Assembly: GCA_019454045.1 (NCBI GenBank)
Contig: SKCR01023327.1
Location: forward strand, 1-64,000
DNA: 64,000 nucleotides
Origin: Zanthoxylum bungeanum
Lineage: Eukaryota; Streptophyta; Magnoliopsida; Sapindales; Rutaceae
Direction of reading: 5' to 3'
Positions within the stretch are counted from its first letter, which is position 1; the number at the start of each line of letters is the position of its first letter. Both the position numbers and the translations under genes were made by a program. Shown here in pieces: positions 1 through 10,311 of the stretch. A model generated the notes under the pieces. The model saw nothing but the letters and a program-made list of their open reading frames with translations, was not told the origin of the DNA and did no database searches.

Positions 1-2
1 TT

Positions 3-2072
3 CTGAACGAAAACACAATGGTCTGAAGTTGTCTTCTTGTATCCCTGCTCCCCCATAACTGACTCAAACTTCATATACCACTGTCTCGGTGCCTGTTTCA
101 AACCGTAGAGGCTTTTCCTGAGTCTGCACACAAAGTCCTCTTTCCCGCTGACTCTGAAGCCTTCTGGTTGCTCCATGTAAATTTCTTCTTCCAGATCTCC
201 GTGAAGAAATGCGGTCTTGACATCCATCTGCTCAACTTCCAGGTCGAGGCTTGCTGCTAAGCTGAGTACCACTCTGATGGATGACATCTTCACAACTGGA
301 GAGAAGATTTCATCGAAGTCAATGCCTTTCCTCTGATTGAATCCCTTGACGACTAGTCTGGCTTTGTAACGGGGTTGTGAAGTATGCTCATGTTGCTTCA
401 CCCTGTACACCCATTTGTTCTTCAAAGCCCTTTTGCCTCTTGGCAATTTCACCAACTCAAAAGTGTGATTGTCATGCAGCGATTTCATCTCATCATGCAT
501 AGCTTCCTCCCACTTTTCTCTGTCCTCTGTTTCCACAGCCTCCTTGTAGCTCTCGGGTTCTCCCCCGTCAGTAAGCAGCACATACTCATATGCAGAGTAT
601 CTGGTTGAAGGTCGCCTCTCTCTGTCAGACCTTCTCTGTGGAACTGTTGGTGCAGCTTCTGGTACTGGTGGTTGATCATGATCATCATCTCTGGGAGCTT
701 CATCACCTGTACCCTCCTGTCTGGGAACCTCATCTTCAACTCGTATTGGCACCGGTGTATGAGGTTCTGGATTCACATCTCTGTATTGCTGGGGCATTGT
801 CTTCCTCTCCTTTTTGATATCTTCTATGGTCTGGTCTTCAACAAAGACAACATCTCGGCTTCTGACAATCTTCTTCTCTACGGGATAATAGAGTTTGTAG
901 CCGAAATCATCCTGACCATAGCCAATAAAGACACACTGCCGCGTCTTTACATCTAGCTTGGATCTCTCGTCCTTTGGGATATGTACAAAAGCTTTGCACC
1001 CAAAGACATGCAAGTGTTCGTATGACACTTCTTTACCTGTCCAAGCTTGGTTAGGAACATTACCTTTTAATGCGACTGCTGGGGACATGTTCAAAACATG
1101 AACTGCTGTGATGAGTGCCTCCCCCCAGAATGTCTTTGGCAGCTTGGCTTGTGACAACAAGCTTCTGATCCTCTCGCACAAGATTATGTTCATCCTCTCA
1201 GCTAGGCCATTCAGCTGAGGTGTCTTCGGAGGTGTCGTTTGATGTCGAATTCCTTGCGTCTTGCAGTACTGATCAAACGGACCTCTGTATTCTCCACCGT
1301 TATCTGTTCTGATGCATTTCAGTTTCTTGCCGGTTTCTCTCTCAACCAAAGCATGAAACTCCTTGAACACTCTCAGTACTTGATCTTTTCTCTTCAAGGT
1401 GTATGCCCAGGTCTTCCTTGAATGATCATCAATAAATGTCACATAATACAGTGACCCTCCGAGTGTTCGTGTCTGCATCGGACCGCATACATCTGAATGT
1501 ATGAGATCTAGTACCTCCGGTTTTCGTTGAGGCGGGGAGCTCTGGAAGGATACTCTGTTCTGCTTTCCAGCCATGCAGTGTTCACACTTCCGTAAGTGTG
1601 AGTTCTTCAATTCCGGAAGAACATTCCGCCTGCGTAGTATCTCCATCCCTGTTTGGCTCATGTGACCGAGCTTTTTGTGCCATAACTCGGTTGCCTCATT
1701 ACTATTGACTGTATTTATGCTACTATTTGAAAGCTTAGCATGCATCAAATACAGAGTTGAATTTTTCTTACCTCGTGCCACGACCATTGATCCTTTAGTG
1801 AGCTTCCAGCATCCGTCACTAAAGGTGCTGCAGAAACCTTCATCATCCAGCTTGCCTGTTGAGATCAGGTTTAACCGGATATCTGGGATGTGCTTGACTC
1901 CCTTCAACACTAGCCTTGTCCCGTTCTCTGTTTCAAGGCAGATGTCTCCAATACCGACGGCTTTGGACTGTCCGTCATTCCCCATCCTTACAGCACCGTA
2001 GTCCCTTGGTGTGTAAGATGAAAAGAAGTCTCTGCGAGATGTGGCGTGTATGGAGGCGCCACTATCTATCAC
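3..2072 (-). CDS. Ty1/copia pol, 3'-truncated by window edge (copia A)
   Basis: An uninterrupted minus-strand frame of about 690 codons runs from just after the gag stop to the window edge, in the same frame as gag. Reading from its start it shows: an aspartic protease with a DSGAS active site; a GAG-pre-integrase HHCC region (HKKLGHMS, then CEHCMAGKQ); the integrase core (HSDVCGP, FIDDHSRK, RTDNGGEY, LNGLAERMN); a proline- and acid-rich linker with RRSDRERRPSTRY; and the first half of reverse transcriptase (YKARLVVKGF, QMDVKTAFLHGDLEEEIY, YGLKQAPRQWY). The YVDD box and RNase H would lie left of position 1. This is TNT1-like pol for cDNA synthesis and integration. No stop or frameshift was seen inside the visible part, so the copy is well preserved apart from the TAG at the gag boundary. 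Confidence 0.93.
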   Translation of the reverse strand, partial: MIDSGASIHATSRRDFFSSYTPRDYGAVRMGNDGQSKAVGIGDICLETENGTRLVLKGVKHIPDIRLNLISTGKLDDEGFCSTFSDGCWKLTKGSMVVARGKKNSTLYLMHAKLSNSSINTVNSNEATELWHKKLGHMSQTGMEILRRRNVLPELKNSHLRKCEHCMAGKQNRVSFQSSPPQRKPEVLDLIHSDVCGPMQTRTLGGSLYYVTFIDDHSRKTWAYTLKRKDQVLRVFKEFHALVERETGKKLKCIRTDNGGEYRGPFDQYCKTQGIRHQTTPPKTPQLNGLAERMNIILCERIRSLLSQAKLPKTFWGEALITAVHVLNMSPAVALKGNVPNQAWTGKEVSYEHLHVFGCKAFVHIPKDERSKLDVKTRQCVFIGYGQDDFGYKLYYPVEKKIVRSRDVVFVEDQTIEDIKKERKTMPQQYRDVNPEPHTPVPIRVEDEVPRQEGTGDEAPRDDDHDQPPVPEAAPTVPQRRSDRERRPSTRYSAYEYVLLTDGGEPESYKEAVETEDREKWEEAMHDEMKSLHDNHTFELVKLPRGKRALKNKWVYRVKQHEHTSQPRYKARLVVKGFNQRKGIDFDEIFSPVVKMSSIRVVLSLAASLDLEVEQMDVKTAFLHGDLEEEIYMEQPEGFRVSGKEDFVCRLRKSLYGLKQAPRQWYMKFESVMGEQGYKKTTSDHCVFVQ

Positions 2073-2957
2073 CTAACTGGTCTCGTGGCTGGCAAGATTT
2101 ACAACATCTTCTTCATATATTATGCAGAAGTCTTTGGAGGTCTTCTCGGTGGTAGTAGCAACTCTTTCTTGATTAGAGTTACCATCTCTCCTGGATTGCT
2201 CGTTCTTCAGTTTGTAGCAATCCCGCTTCATATGGCCTTTCTTCTTGCAGTGATAGCACTCAATATCCCTCGTTCTTGATTTCCCTCGGTTCTTGTCTGA
2301 TCTCCCTGGGCCTCGGCTTTTACTCCTCCCCCTTCTGGTGTTCTTCTCCGTCACTAGAGCTTCTGAGGTTGAGGCTGATGCTGACTCCTGCATTCTCGTC
2401 CTCTTTTCTTCCTCGAAGATCCTGGTCTTTGCCATCTCCATAGTGACTTTCCTATCTGCGGCTGAATTGATCACCGTAGATCTGAACGTTTCCCAAGATT
2501 CTGGTAACGTATTAAGGAGTATTAAGCCATTTACCTCATCTCCGAAGTCTATGCCCAATCCAGACAATTCCTTTATGGTTCCGAGGAAATCGTTGATGTG
2601 ATCCGCCACAGCTGTACCCTCCTGGTATTTCAAACTCATCATCTTCTTGATGTAGTACAGCTTGTTGTTGCCAGTCTTTGCTCGGAAAAGCTCCTCCAGC
2701 TTTCCCCATAAAGTACGTGCATTTGCATCTTCACTGACATGGTTGACGATACTATCGTCGATCCACTGACGAATAGTACTGCATGTTTTCTGATGAAGAT
2801 TAGCCCACTTCTCATCGGACATTCCTTCTGATTTCCGCTCCAGAAATACTGGTCCATCATAGTCCTTCACATACAGAATGTCTTTCATCATTCCTCTCCA
2901 TGTGAAATAGTTTGTACTGGTTAACAAAATCATTTTTCCGTTGCCCCCTTCCATCAC
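2073..2957 (-). CDS. Ty1/copia gag (copia A)
   Basis: 294 residues. The N-terminal half resembles the DUF4219/UBN2 gag core (TSTNYFTWRGMMKDIL, then WIDDSIVNHV and LWGKLEELF). A basic stretch follows, then one CCHC zinc knuckle near residue 234 (CYHCKKKGHMKRDC) for RNA binding. The frame ends at a TAG at 2073-2075. The next codons (VIDSGAS) are the start of the protease, where copia elements usually have a Trp just before VIDSGAS. The TAG is therefore best explained as a TGG-to-TAG change that splits gag from pol without changing frame; a programmed stop is the alternative. The start is the first of two adjacent ATG codons. Confidence 0.9.
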   Translation of the reverse strand: MMEGGNGKMILLTSTNYFTWRGMMKDILYVKDYDGPVFLERKSEGMSDEKWANLHQKTCSTIRQWIDDSIVNHVSEDANARTLWGKLEELFRAKTGNNKLYYIKKMMSLKYQEGTAVADHINDFLGTIKELSGLGIDFGDEVNGLILLNTLPESWETFRSTVINSAADRKVTMEMAKTRIFEEEKRTRMQESASASTSEALVTEKNTRRGRSKSRGPGRSDKNRGKSRTRDIECYHCKKKGHMKRDCYKLKNEQSRRDGNSNQERVATTTEKTSKDFCIIYEEDVVNLASHETS

Positions 2958-3045
2958 AAAAATTCTACGCAGAATTTCAAAAAACGGACCTCACCGTTGC
3001 GTCCGAAATGGTGGAAATGACACTTCGTTTGTCAAAATCTGACAC

Positions 3046-3230
3046 AGGGACCAAATTACAAATTTCAGAAATTACAGGGGTCAAAGTATAATTTCCAAAA
3101 GTACAGGGGCCAAAGTGCAAATACGGAAAAGTTCAGGGACTAAATTGCAATTTACAAAAAGTTTAGGTACTAAATTGTAAATTTTCGAAAGTATAGGGGC
3201 TAAAATGTAATTTCCAGAAAGTTCAGGGAC
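3046..3230. repeat. Six-copy tandem repeat of about 30 bp in copia A leader
   Basis: Successive units begin with variants of AGGGRCYAAA and carry a TGYAATTT core then AAAGTWC. They lie between gag and the primer-binding site, so they would be in the untranslated leader of the minus-strand element. Units differ at several positions, so the array is not new. Confidence 0.8.
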
Positions 3231-3245
3231 CTATCTGAAATTTAC

Positions 3246-3445
3246 CAGGCACCGCTAACGTGGCACTGCTGACGTGGCACCTGCTGACGTGGCAGATGAC
3301 GTGGTGCTGACGTGGCAGCTGACTGGGCGCTGACTGTACGCTGACTGGGCGCTGATGTGGCGCTGACGTGGCGCTGACTGGGCTGCTGATTGTGCGCTGA
3401 CGTGGCGCTGAATGGGCGCTGACTGGGCGCTGACGTGGTCGTCTT
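3246..3445. repeat. GCTGACGTGGC minisatellite in copia A leader
   Basis: About fifteen short imperfect units alternate between GCTGACGTGGC-like and GCTGACTGGGC-like forms of 9-13 bp. The stretch is GC-rich compared with its surroundings. TGACG is the core site of TGA-type bZIP factors, and the array holds many of them. It lies in the leader between gag and the LTR. Confidence 0.8.
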
Positions 3446-3692
3446 CTTCGTTGGTTTGGCGCGTGCGGCGCGTGTCTGCGCGTGGAGCGCGTGAAGCAGC
3501 TACTGACCGGCGCGTGCGGCGCGTGCGGCTTCGTCCGACCTCCGTTTGATCGCCGGAAAATACTGCCGTGCTCGTCTCGCCGTGAAAAGTCCGATGGTAT
3601 GCTCAAAATCGATGTTTGACAACTTTTGTCGGAATCGATTTTCTGAACCGAAACTTCGTTTCTGAATTTCGGGATCCCTCCGTGGAACCGTA

Positions 3693-3704
3693 GCTCTGAT
3701 ACCA
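3693..3704 (-). promoter_or_regulatory. Primer-binding site, initiator tRNA-Met (copia A)
   Basis: The minus strand reads TGGTATCAGAGC, the usual plant copia primer-binding site matching the 3' end of initiator tRNA-Met. It is two bases from the LTR edge, which fixes the LTR boundary and the orientation. Confidence 0.9.
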
Positions 3705-3706
3705 CT

Positions 3707-4042
3707 TGTTGTGAATAAACTCACACGAATAGAGGTGATTGAGAGGAAAACTCTTCTTTTATTACTACCAACAAAAGAATTACAAAGTTTTACACAAACT
3801 TAACAAAAAACCTCTCCAACACTTTACTCTCTAAACCTTACAATTTTGGGATGATAACTCTATGGTTCTGGGCTCCTTTTATAACCCCAAAGACGTGTGC
3901 TACAGTGCACACGTCTTTGGCAAAACGTGTTACACGTCTTTGAAGCTGGCAGCCAATGATCCTGCCAAAATGCCAAAAGTTTGCATGCTTTCGGTGCCTT
4001 TTTGTTTTGTTGTGAGCAACTTCAATGTTGATGTCTTCAACA
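3707..4042 (-). repeat. 5' LTR of copia A
   Basis: 336 bp, with TG at 3707 and CA at 4042. It is placed by the adjacent primer-binding site and by host sequence resuming at 4043, where the stretch reappears near 17270 without the element. A TATA box on the minus strand (TATAAAAG, about 3877-3884) is followed upstream by a perfect 14-bp inverted repeat at 3887-3900 and 3907-3920. The partner LTR lies outside the window, so the TSD cannot be checked. Confidence 0.8.
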
Positions 4043-4369
4043 GTTTTTAATCCTATCATTTATAGCCAGTGATTTCCATGGGCTTTTCAATAAAATAAAG
4101 CATTGCTCGAGGGAAGAAATTCATCCAAAATCTCAATTACAACACAAGTTGGTAACAAAATTTCCCATATTTATTTTATATGATATTTTTATCTCTTTTG
4201 CATTAGTTATAAATATTTGTCAATTGCTATATGCATTTTTGGGGAAAAAAAAACTTACGTTTTATCAAAAAATTATTACTATAAAGATAATTATAAAAAA
4301 ATGGACAGTATGTGTTATCAAAAAAAAAAAAACTTCTATACAACAGTGGTACCACGTCATCCATGCAAC
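4043..4369. repeat. Host repeat unit, copy 1 (left part)
   Basis: No gene. The sequence reappears near 17270-17320, 18235-18255 and 21073-21240, and its later part near 29645-29710. It is host DNA of the tandem unit described elsewhere. Around 4260-4369 it contains A-rich runs, and a stretch near 4272-4290 recurs near 9086, so a small insertion or duplication may lie between. Confidence 0.65.
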
Positions 4370-4573
4370 TGTTGAGTCATCATATGCTATTTTATTGTCT
4401 TTAATAAAGTCCTATTTAGTAGGAATATCAGTTATAAGTTTGAATTGTTCTTTCCTTGATTCAAGTTGATTTGTTAGACGTGGGATGTAGTTTATTTTTA
4501 TTTCTCTTTCATGTAAGGCATATATGCCATTAATTTATGCAGTTTTTAAATAATAAGATTTTCATTCACAACA
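4370..4573 (+). repeat. 5' LTR of copia B
   Basis: Starts TGTTGAGTCATC and ends TTCACAACA. It is 204 bp and matches the 3' LTR except for one visible base. It must contain the promoter, but I see no strong TATA box. Confidence 0.96.
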
Positions 4574-4577
4574 AATT

Positions 4578-4589
4578 TGGTATCAGAGC
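4578..4589 (+). promoter_or_regulatory. Primer-binding site, initiator tRNA-Met (copia B)
   Basis: TGGTATCAGAGC four bases after the LTR end, the usual initiator tRNA-Met complement. Confidence 0.92.
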
Positions 4590-4696
4590 CTAAAGAACTG
4601 CAGATTTCTTAGTGATTTTTTTTTTTTGAGTTTGAAAGAGTGTGAAACACAAGTGATTGTGTAAGGAAGAATTCTTTATCACAAGGTGATTTAGAT

Positions 4697-5503
4697 ATGG
4701 CAACCGAAAATAGCAGCTTTGTTCAACCTGCTATACCTCGATTTGATGGTTTTTATGACCATTGGTCAATGTTGATGGAAAATTTTCTGAGATCGAAGGA
4801 GTATTGGAGCCTAATTGAAACTGGGGTTCCCACGGTTGCTGATGGAGTTCAACCTACAGTAGCAGAATGTAAGGCTATTGAAGAAGCAAAGCTTAAAGAT
4901 CTCAAAGTGAAGAACTACCTGTTTCAAGCAATTGACAGAACCATTATTGAAACCATTCTCCACAAGGAGACATCCAAGAATATTTGGGACTCAATGAAGC
5001 AGAAGTATCAAGGAACTAACAAGGTGAAGCGGGCTCAATTACAAGCACTTTGACGAGAATTTGAGATACTACAGATGAAGGGAGGAGAAACTGTTGATCA
5101 ATATTTTTCTCGAACATTAACCATTGCCAATAAGATGAAAGCCCAGGGTGAAAACATGGAGCAAATTATGATAATTGAGAAGATTTTGAGATCAATGACT
5201 CCAAGATTCAACTATGTGTTCTGCTCCATCGAAGAATCTCACAATCTCACTACAATGACTATTGATGAACTTCAAAGTAGCTTGCTTGTTCATAAACAGA
5301 GGATGCATGCTCCTTCAACAGAAGAACATGTCCTTAAGGTGACAAATGAAGATCGAAGTGGGACTAGAGGCCGAGGAAGAGGAGGCTTTTGAGGTAGAGG
5401 AAGAGGAAGGGGTCGACAACAATCCTTCAATAAAGCTTTGGTGGAATGTTACAACTGTCATAGGCTGGGACATTATCAAAATGAATGTCCAGAATGGGAA
5501 CGA
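4697..5503 (+). pseudogene. copia B gag part of polyprotein, two nonsense codons
   Basis: The frame starts at ATG 4697 (MATENSSFVQPAIPRFDG) and shows the DUF4219 and UBN2 gag core, with WSMLMENFLRSKEYW and IWDSMKQKYQG. It continues through an RG-rich stretch (GRGRGGF) to a CCHC knuckle (CYNCHRLGHYQNEC) near 5447-5488. Two in-frame TGA codons break it, at 5051-5053 and 5390-5392. In both places related proteins have Arg and the context fits CGA to TGA. The reading frame is otherwise unshifted and runs straight into protease. As it stands only a 118-residue N-terminal peptide would be made. Confidence 0.9.
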
Positions 5504-8500
5504 GGTGCAAACTATGTTGAAGTAGATGAGGCTGAAGAGATATTGTTAATGGCGCATGTTGACCCCAATAAAGATACACGAAATGAGGCCTGGTACCTAG
5601 ACTCGGGATGCAGCAATCATATGAGTGGAAACAAGGAGTGGTTTACCGATATAGATGATCAATTTCGGCACTCTGTAAAGCTTGGAAATGACTCAAAAAT
5701 GGCAGTAGTTGGAAAAGGCAATGTTAGATTTCATGTCAATGGAATCACACAAATCATCACCGATGTGTATTATGTGCCGGAATTGAAAAATAATCTTCTG
5801 AGTATCGGGCAATTACAAGACAAGGGAGCTGCAATCTTATTTAAAGACGGGGGGTGTGGAGTCTATTATCCAACCAAAGGCTTGATCATGCAAACTAGAA
5901 TGTCTACAAATAGAATGTTCGTCATTCTAGTAACCATGCCTTCTCAAACTTCCTCTTGTTTTCAAACAGTCACTGAAGATAACACACATTTATGGCATTG
6001 TCGATATGGACATCTCAACTTCAAAGGTTTGAAGATCTTGCAGTATAAAGAGATGGTAAAGGGGTTACCTGCTATGAAGACATCGAATAAACTTTGCAAG
6101 GCCTGTATGATAGGGAAGCAGCACAGGTCAACAATACCGAAGAAAAGCTTATGGCGAGCTGCACACAAGCTGCAGCTTGTGCACTCTGATTTGTGTGGAC
6201 CTATTACACCAGTTTCAAACAGTGGAAAGAGGTATCTAATTACATTCATTGATGACTACAGCCGTAAGGTTTGGGTTTCTTTTTTATCTGAGAAGTCAGA
6301 AGCTTTTGAAGCTTTCAAAAATTTCAAAACTGCAGTGGAAAAGGAAACAGATTGCTCAATCAAATGTCTTCGAACAGATATGGGTGGGGAATTTACTTCT
6401 CATGAGTTTATTGATTTTTGTAGTGCACATGGCATAAATAGGCAACTTACAACAGCCTATACCCCTCAACAAAATGGCGTCGCGGAGCGGAAAAATCGAA
6501 CCATTATGAATATGGTTCGAAGCTTGTTGTCCGAGAAAAATGTTCCAAAATATTTTTGGCCTGAAGCAGTTAATTGGGTTGTCCATGTTCTTAATCGAAG
6601 TCCAACTTTGGCAGTAAAAGACAAGACACCCGAGGAAGCATGGAGCAACATCAAACCTACAGTTCACTATTTCAGGGTCTTTGGCTGCATTGGTAATGTT
6701 CATATACCTGAAGCTCAAAGAAAAAAATTGGATGATAAAAGTTTCAAGTGTGTCATGCTGGGAATGAGTGCAGAATCGAAAGCTTATTGCCTCTATAATC
6801 CTTCAACAAACCGAGTTATAATCAGCAGGGATGTAATTTTTGAAGAAGACAAAAGTTGGGATTGGGGACAAATTGTTGAAGCTGTAAGAATGGATGTGTT
6901 AGATTGGGGAGAGAGTGAAGAAGAAAGAAATGTTAATACTGCTCAAAGAGAAGAAGCGAATGAAGTTGAAGAATCAGAAAATGATGATGTTGGAGCGGCC
7001 ACAAATAATTCCTCAGGCTCAAGTCAATCTTTGGAAGAGATTCAGCAAACAAGGAGGACAAGAAGCCAACCCGTGTGGATGGAAGATTTTGTGAGTGGAG
7101 AAGGTTTTTCCGAAGAAGACGAAATAAATCATTTTGCATTCTTTACCTCTGTAACTGATCCAAGCACTTTTGAAGAAGCAAACAAAAGTGCTCGATGGAG
7201 GAAAGCAATGGACCAAGAAATGGCAGCAATAGAGAAAAATAACAGTTGGAAATTGGTCACCCTACCTGCTGGCACAAAAATCATTGGAGTTAAATGGATT
7301 TTCAAAACCAAATTAAATGAAAATGGAGCTATTGAGAAGTATAAAGCCAGAATTGTGGCTAAAGGCTATGCTCAACAATATGGTATTGATTACAAGGAAG
7401 TATTTGCACCAGTGGCTCGATGGGACACCATTCGAATGGTAATTGCTCTTGCTGCTCAAAGGGGTTGGAATGTGTACCAATTGGATGTGAAGAGTGCTTT
7501 TTTGCACGGGGAACTCAACGAGGCAGTCTATGTTGATCAACCACAAGGGTATGTAAAGAAAGGGGATGAATTGAAGGTGTATAAATTGAAGAAAGCTTTG
7601 TACGGTCTCAAACAAGCTCCACGAGCATGGTACAACCGCATTGAAACTTACTTCATCAAACAAGGTTTTGAAAGATGCCCTTATGAACATACTTTGTTTG
7701 TAAAGCAAAGTGAATGAGGTAATATTCTCATTATTAGCTTGTATGTTGATGATTTGATTTTTACTGGTAGTGATGAGAAAATGTTTGAAGAATTTAAAGA
7801 ATCCATGAAAAATGAGTTTGATATGTCTGATTTGGGTAAGATGCGTTATTTCATTGGGGTTGAGGTTGTTCAAAATAAAAATGGCATTTATCTTAGTCAG
7901 AAAAAATATGCAAATGAGGTATTGGAGAGATTTGGCATGACAGAAAGTAATCCATCTAAAAATCCCATTGTTCATGGATGTAAGCTAGTAAAAGATGAAA
8001 ATGGGGTGAAGGTAGATGCAACGAAGTTCAAGCAGATTGTTGGTTGTCTAATGTATCTGGCTGCTACAAGGCCAGATCTTATGTATGTAATAAGCTTAGT
8101 AAGTCGTTTTATGGGGTGTCCAACAGAGCTACATATGCAGGCTGTTAAGAGAGTGCTTAGATATCTCAAGGGCACACTGGATTTTGGGATTTTATATAAG
8201 AGGAATGGATATGAGAAACTTGAAGCATTTACTGATAGTGATTATGCAGGAGACTTGGATGATCGAAGAAGTACATCAGGTTATGTGTTTATGCTTAGTT
8301 CTTGTGCAGTTTCATGGTCCTCTAAAAAACAACCAGTGGTCACTTTATCTACAACTGAAACAGAGTTTATAGCTGCTGCCTCATGTGCTTGTCAAGGTGT
8401 TTGGATGCGCAGAGTTCTAGAGAAACTTGGTCATGTTCAAAAGGAAAGCACTATCATCCATTGTGACAACAGCTCGACCATAAAGCTTTCTAAAAACCCA

Positions 8501-8692
8501 GTACTTCATGGTCGAAGCAAGCATATAGACATTCGTTTTCACTTCCTTCGTGATCTCACCAAAGATGGTACGGTGGAACTGGTGTATTGCAACAGTCAAG
8601 ATCAGCTAGCAGATATTATGACAAAACCATTGAAGCTTGAAGCATTTGAAGCTCTTCGTAAGGAACTGGGAATGTGCAGGATTCCAATTTAA
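5504..8692 (+). pseudogene. copia B pol (protease, integrase, RT, RNase H), one nonsense codon
   Basis: Continuous with gag in the same frame. Domains in order: protease (WYLDSGCSNHMSG); HHCC region (HLWHCRYGHLNF, CKACMIGKQH); integrase core (HSDLCGPI, FIDDYSRKVW, RTDMGGEFTS, NGVAERKNRT); RT (YKARIVAKGYAQQYG, QLDVKSAFLHGELNEAVY, YGLKQAPRAWY, then YVDDLIFTG at about 7742); RNase H (FTDSDYAGDLDDRRSTSGY, STTETEFIAAASCACQ, ADIMTKPL). The frame ends at a stop before 8693. A TGA at 7715-7717 splits it in the middle of RT, just before YVDD. There is no frameshift, so the element is inactive by nonsense codons only. Confidence 0.93.
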
Positions 8693-8729
8693 ACTGATTG
8701 CAGCTGAGCAAACAGTTTAAGGGAGGATA

Positions 8730-8933
8730 TGTTGAGTCATCATATGCTATTTTATTGTCTTTAATAAAATCCTATTTAGTAGGAATATCAGTTATAAGTT
8801 TGAATTGTTCTTTCCTTGATTCAAGTTGATTTGTTAGACGTGGGATGTAGTTTATTTTTATTTCTCTTTCATGTAAGGCATATATGCCATTAATTTATGC
8901 AGTTTTTAAATAATAAGATTTTCATTCACAACA
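8730..8933 (+). repeat. 3' LTR of copia B
   Basis: 204 bp starting TGTTGAGTCATC, directly after the purine-rich GGGAGGATA, and ending CAACA before the TSD GCAAC. Confidence 0.96.
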
Positions 8934-8938
8934 GCAAC

Positions 8939-9500
8939 AAGCCAATCATCCACTGTCACGCGTGTTAAAAAAGTAAAAAACTACTAAAAAATAGGTGAAG
9001 AAACTCTACATGTCATTTTTTAATTCGCTTGTAGTATCACGTCATCCATACCACTATTGCACCAAAGAATCTCTCCAAAAAAAAAGATTACTATAAAGAT
9101 AATTACAAAATAAATAAATAAATAAATAAATAACTCTTCCTAAACAAGTCATCAAATATTCAAATACAAACCACCAATCATATGCCTTCAAACAAAACCA
9201 GTGCAACGCGCAGACACAAAACTAATTAAAAAGATTTGCAAGCCATTAGTCGGATCGTCCGAGCATAAGCATGCATAAACAAGACTTGCTTTATTTAATT
9301 TCTTAAAGTGCTGGAAAATAGGAAAACCATCAAAAGTAAAAAACGTGGCCACATTATCGGATATCCGATTGAATTGTGATGAGCTTGAAGATCATCAAAT
9401 TCAAACGTTTGGGACTGACCAAATATTTTGAAGAATTCGAAAACCAAAATCATTAGATGTCCAAATCAATTGTTATAAATACAGGGACCGACGATTGGGC
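8939..9500. repeat. Host repeat unit, copy 1 (right part)
   Basis: No gene. From about 9085 the sequence recurs near 21250-21640, including the run CTCTTCCTAAACAAGTC and the palindromic ATCGGATATCCGAT, and in parts near 24480-24560 and 29740-29880. It holds an (AAAT)n microsatellite at about 9108-9133. Confidence 0.65.
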
Positions 9501-10024
9501 TTGTAAATCAATTCAATAACACTTTGCAGAATACCGTAAAAGTCAATAGTACTATCGGTTAATAGTAGTATCACCATGGTATCCTGAAATTGTAATCCCA
9601 CAGTTTTGTGTTAAGTGTAAAATATCTCTTTGCTCTACCGGGTAAATGCACTGTCAGGTGAACCATTACATCAAAAAATACAGGTAGAAGTATTTGTTCT
9701 AATTGACAAATAATGAGGACGATTGCTTTCTCATGTCCATCAATCACTGAAATAGTTACAGTCATCTGACATAATTGTTTGAAGAAACCACACAAGTCAA
9801 GAACTGTGTCAAAAACTTATGGTGAAAGGAACGAACGAACGCACACGGGAAGAAGAATTTGCAGAAACACATGACAGTACATGACTCTTTAACCCAGTTA
9901 TTATGTCATCTCTAACACATCTTCCTATATTTTAGGCATGCCTATTAAATTTTTTTACTGTTTTCAACCACTCATAAAATGACTTACTTTCAGCCAAAGT
10001 TAGGACGTAACAAACAGGTAGTTT
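9501..10024. other. Intergenic stretch, nothing recognised
   Basis: AT-rich sequence between the host repeat unit and the tandem repeat. I see no supported ORF, RNA gene or repeat family. Confidence 0.4.
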
Positions 10025-10204
10025 GATATAACTTGGAGGAGCCGATCGTAAGTATAGATCTTTACGAATTTTCATATTCAATAAAGTGCCGATCGTAAGA
10101 AAGTTAAGGTATATAACTTGGAGGAGCCGATCGTAAGTATAGATCTTTACGAATTTTGATATAACTTGGAGGAGCCGATCGTAAGAAAGTTAAGGTATAT
10201 AACA
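10025..10204. repeat. Short tandem repeat with CCGATCGTAAG core
   Basis: A unit of about 47 bp starting ATATAACTTGGAGGAGCC occurs at about 10025 and 10111, and partly at 10159. A variant with CCGATCGTAAGAAAG lies between. Each carries the palindrome CGATCG. It lies about 100 bp upstream of the BED-finger exons and could be promoter-proximal; that is inference. Confidence 0.8.
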
Positions 10205-10311
10205 ATATCAAGCTTCCGATTCTCATAGAGTGCATTGATTTTCTTGTAGCTTTTAGTTTTGATTGACAATTTTTCTAGGAGAAATATTGATAATAGAGAC
10301 TAATTAAACAG

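Larger units (their letters stand above)
4370..8933 (+). mobile_element. Complete Ty1/copia retrotransposon (copia B)
   Basis: A full-length element of 4564 bp: LTR, primer-binding site, gag-pol frame, polypurine tract (GGGAGGA at 8721-8727), LTR. It is flanked by a perfect 5-bp target duplication GCAAC (4365-4369 and 8934-8938). The two 204-bp LTRs differ at only one position that I could see (G near 4409 against A in the 3' copy), so the insertion is recent. Domain order protease, integrase, RT, RNase H marks Ty1/copia. I do not assign the lineage firmly; the very short LTRs are notable. Confidence 0.96.

Noticed and set aside
3223..3705. 160-residue minus-strand ORF rich in His, Pro and Ser
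   Set aside because: It reads through the GCTGACGTGGC minisatellite and leader; the composition comes from the repeat.
7313..7975. 220-residue minus-strand ORF
   Set aside because: Antisense to copia B RT, spanning the TGA at 7715; no domain.
10025..10204. Possible CRISPR-like array
   Set aside because: Only two to three imperfect units, no spacers of even size, and the genome is plant nuclear DNA.
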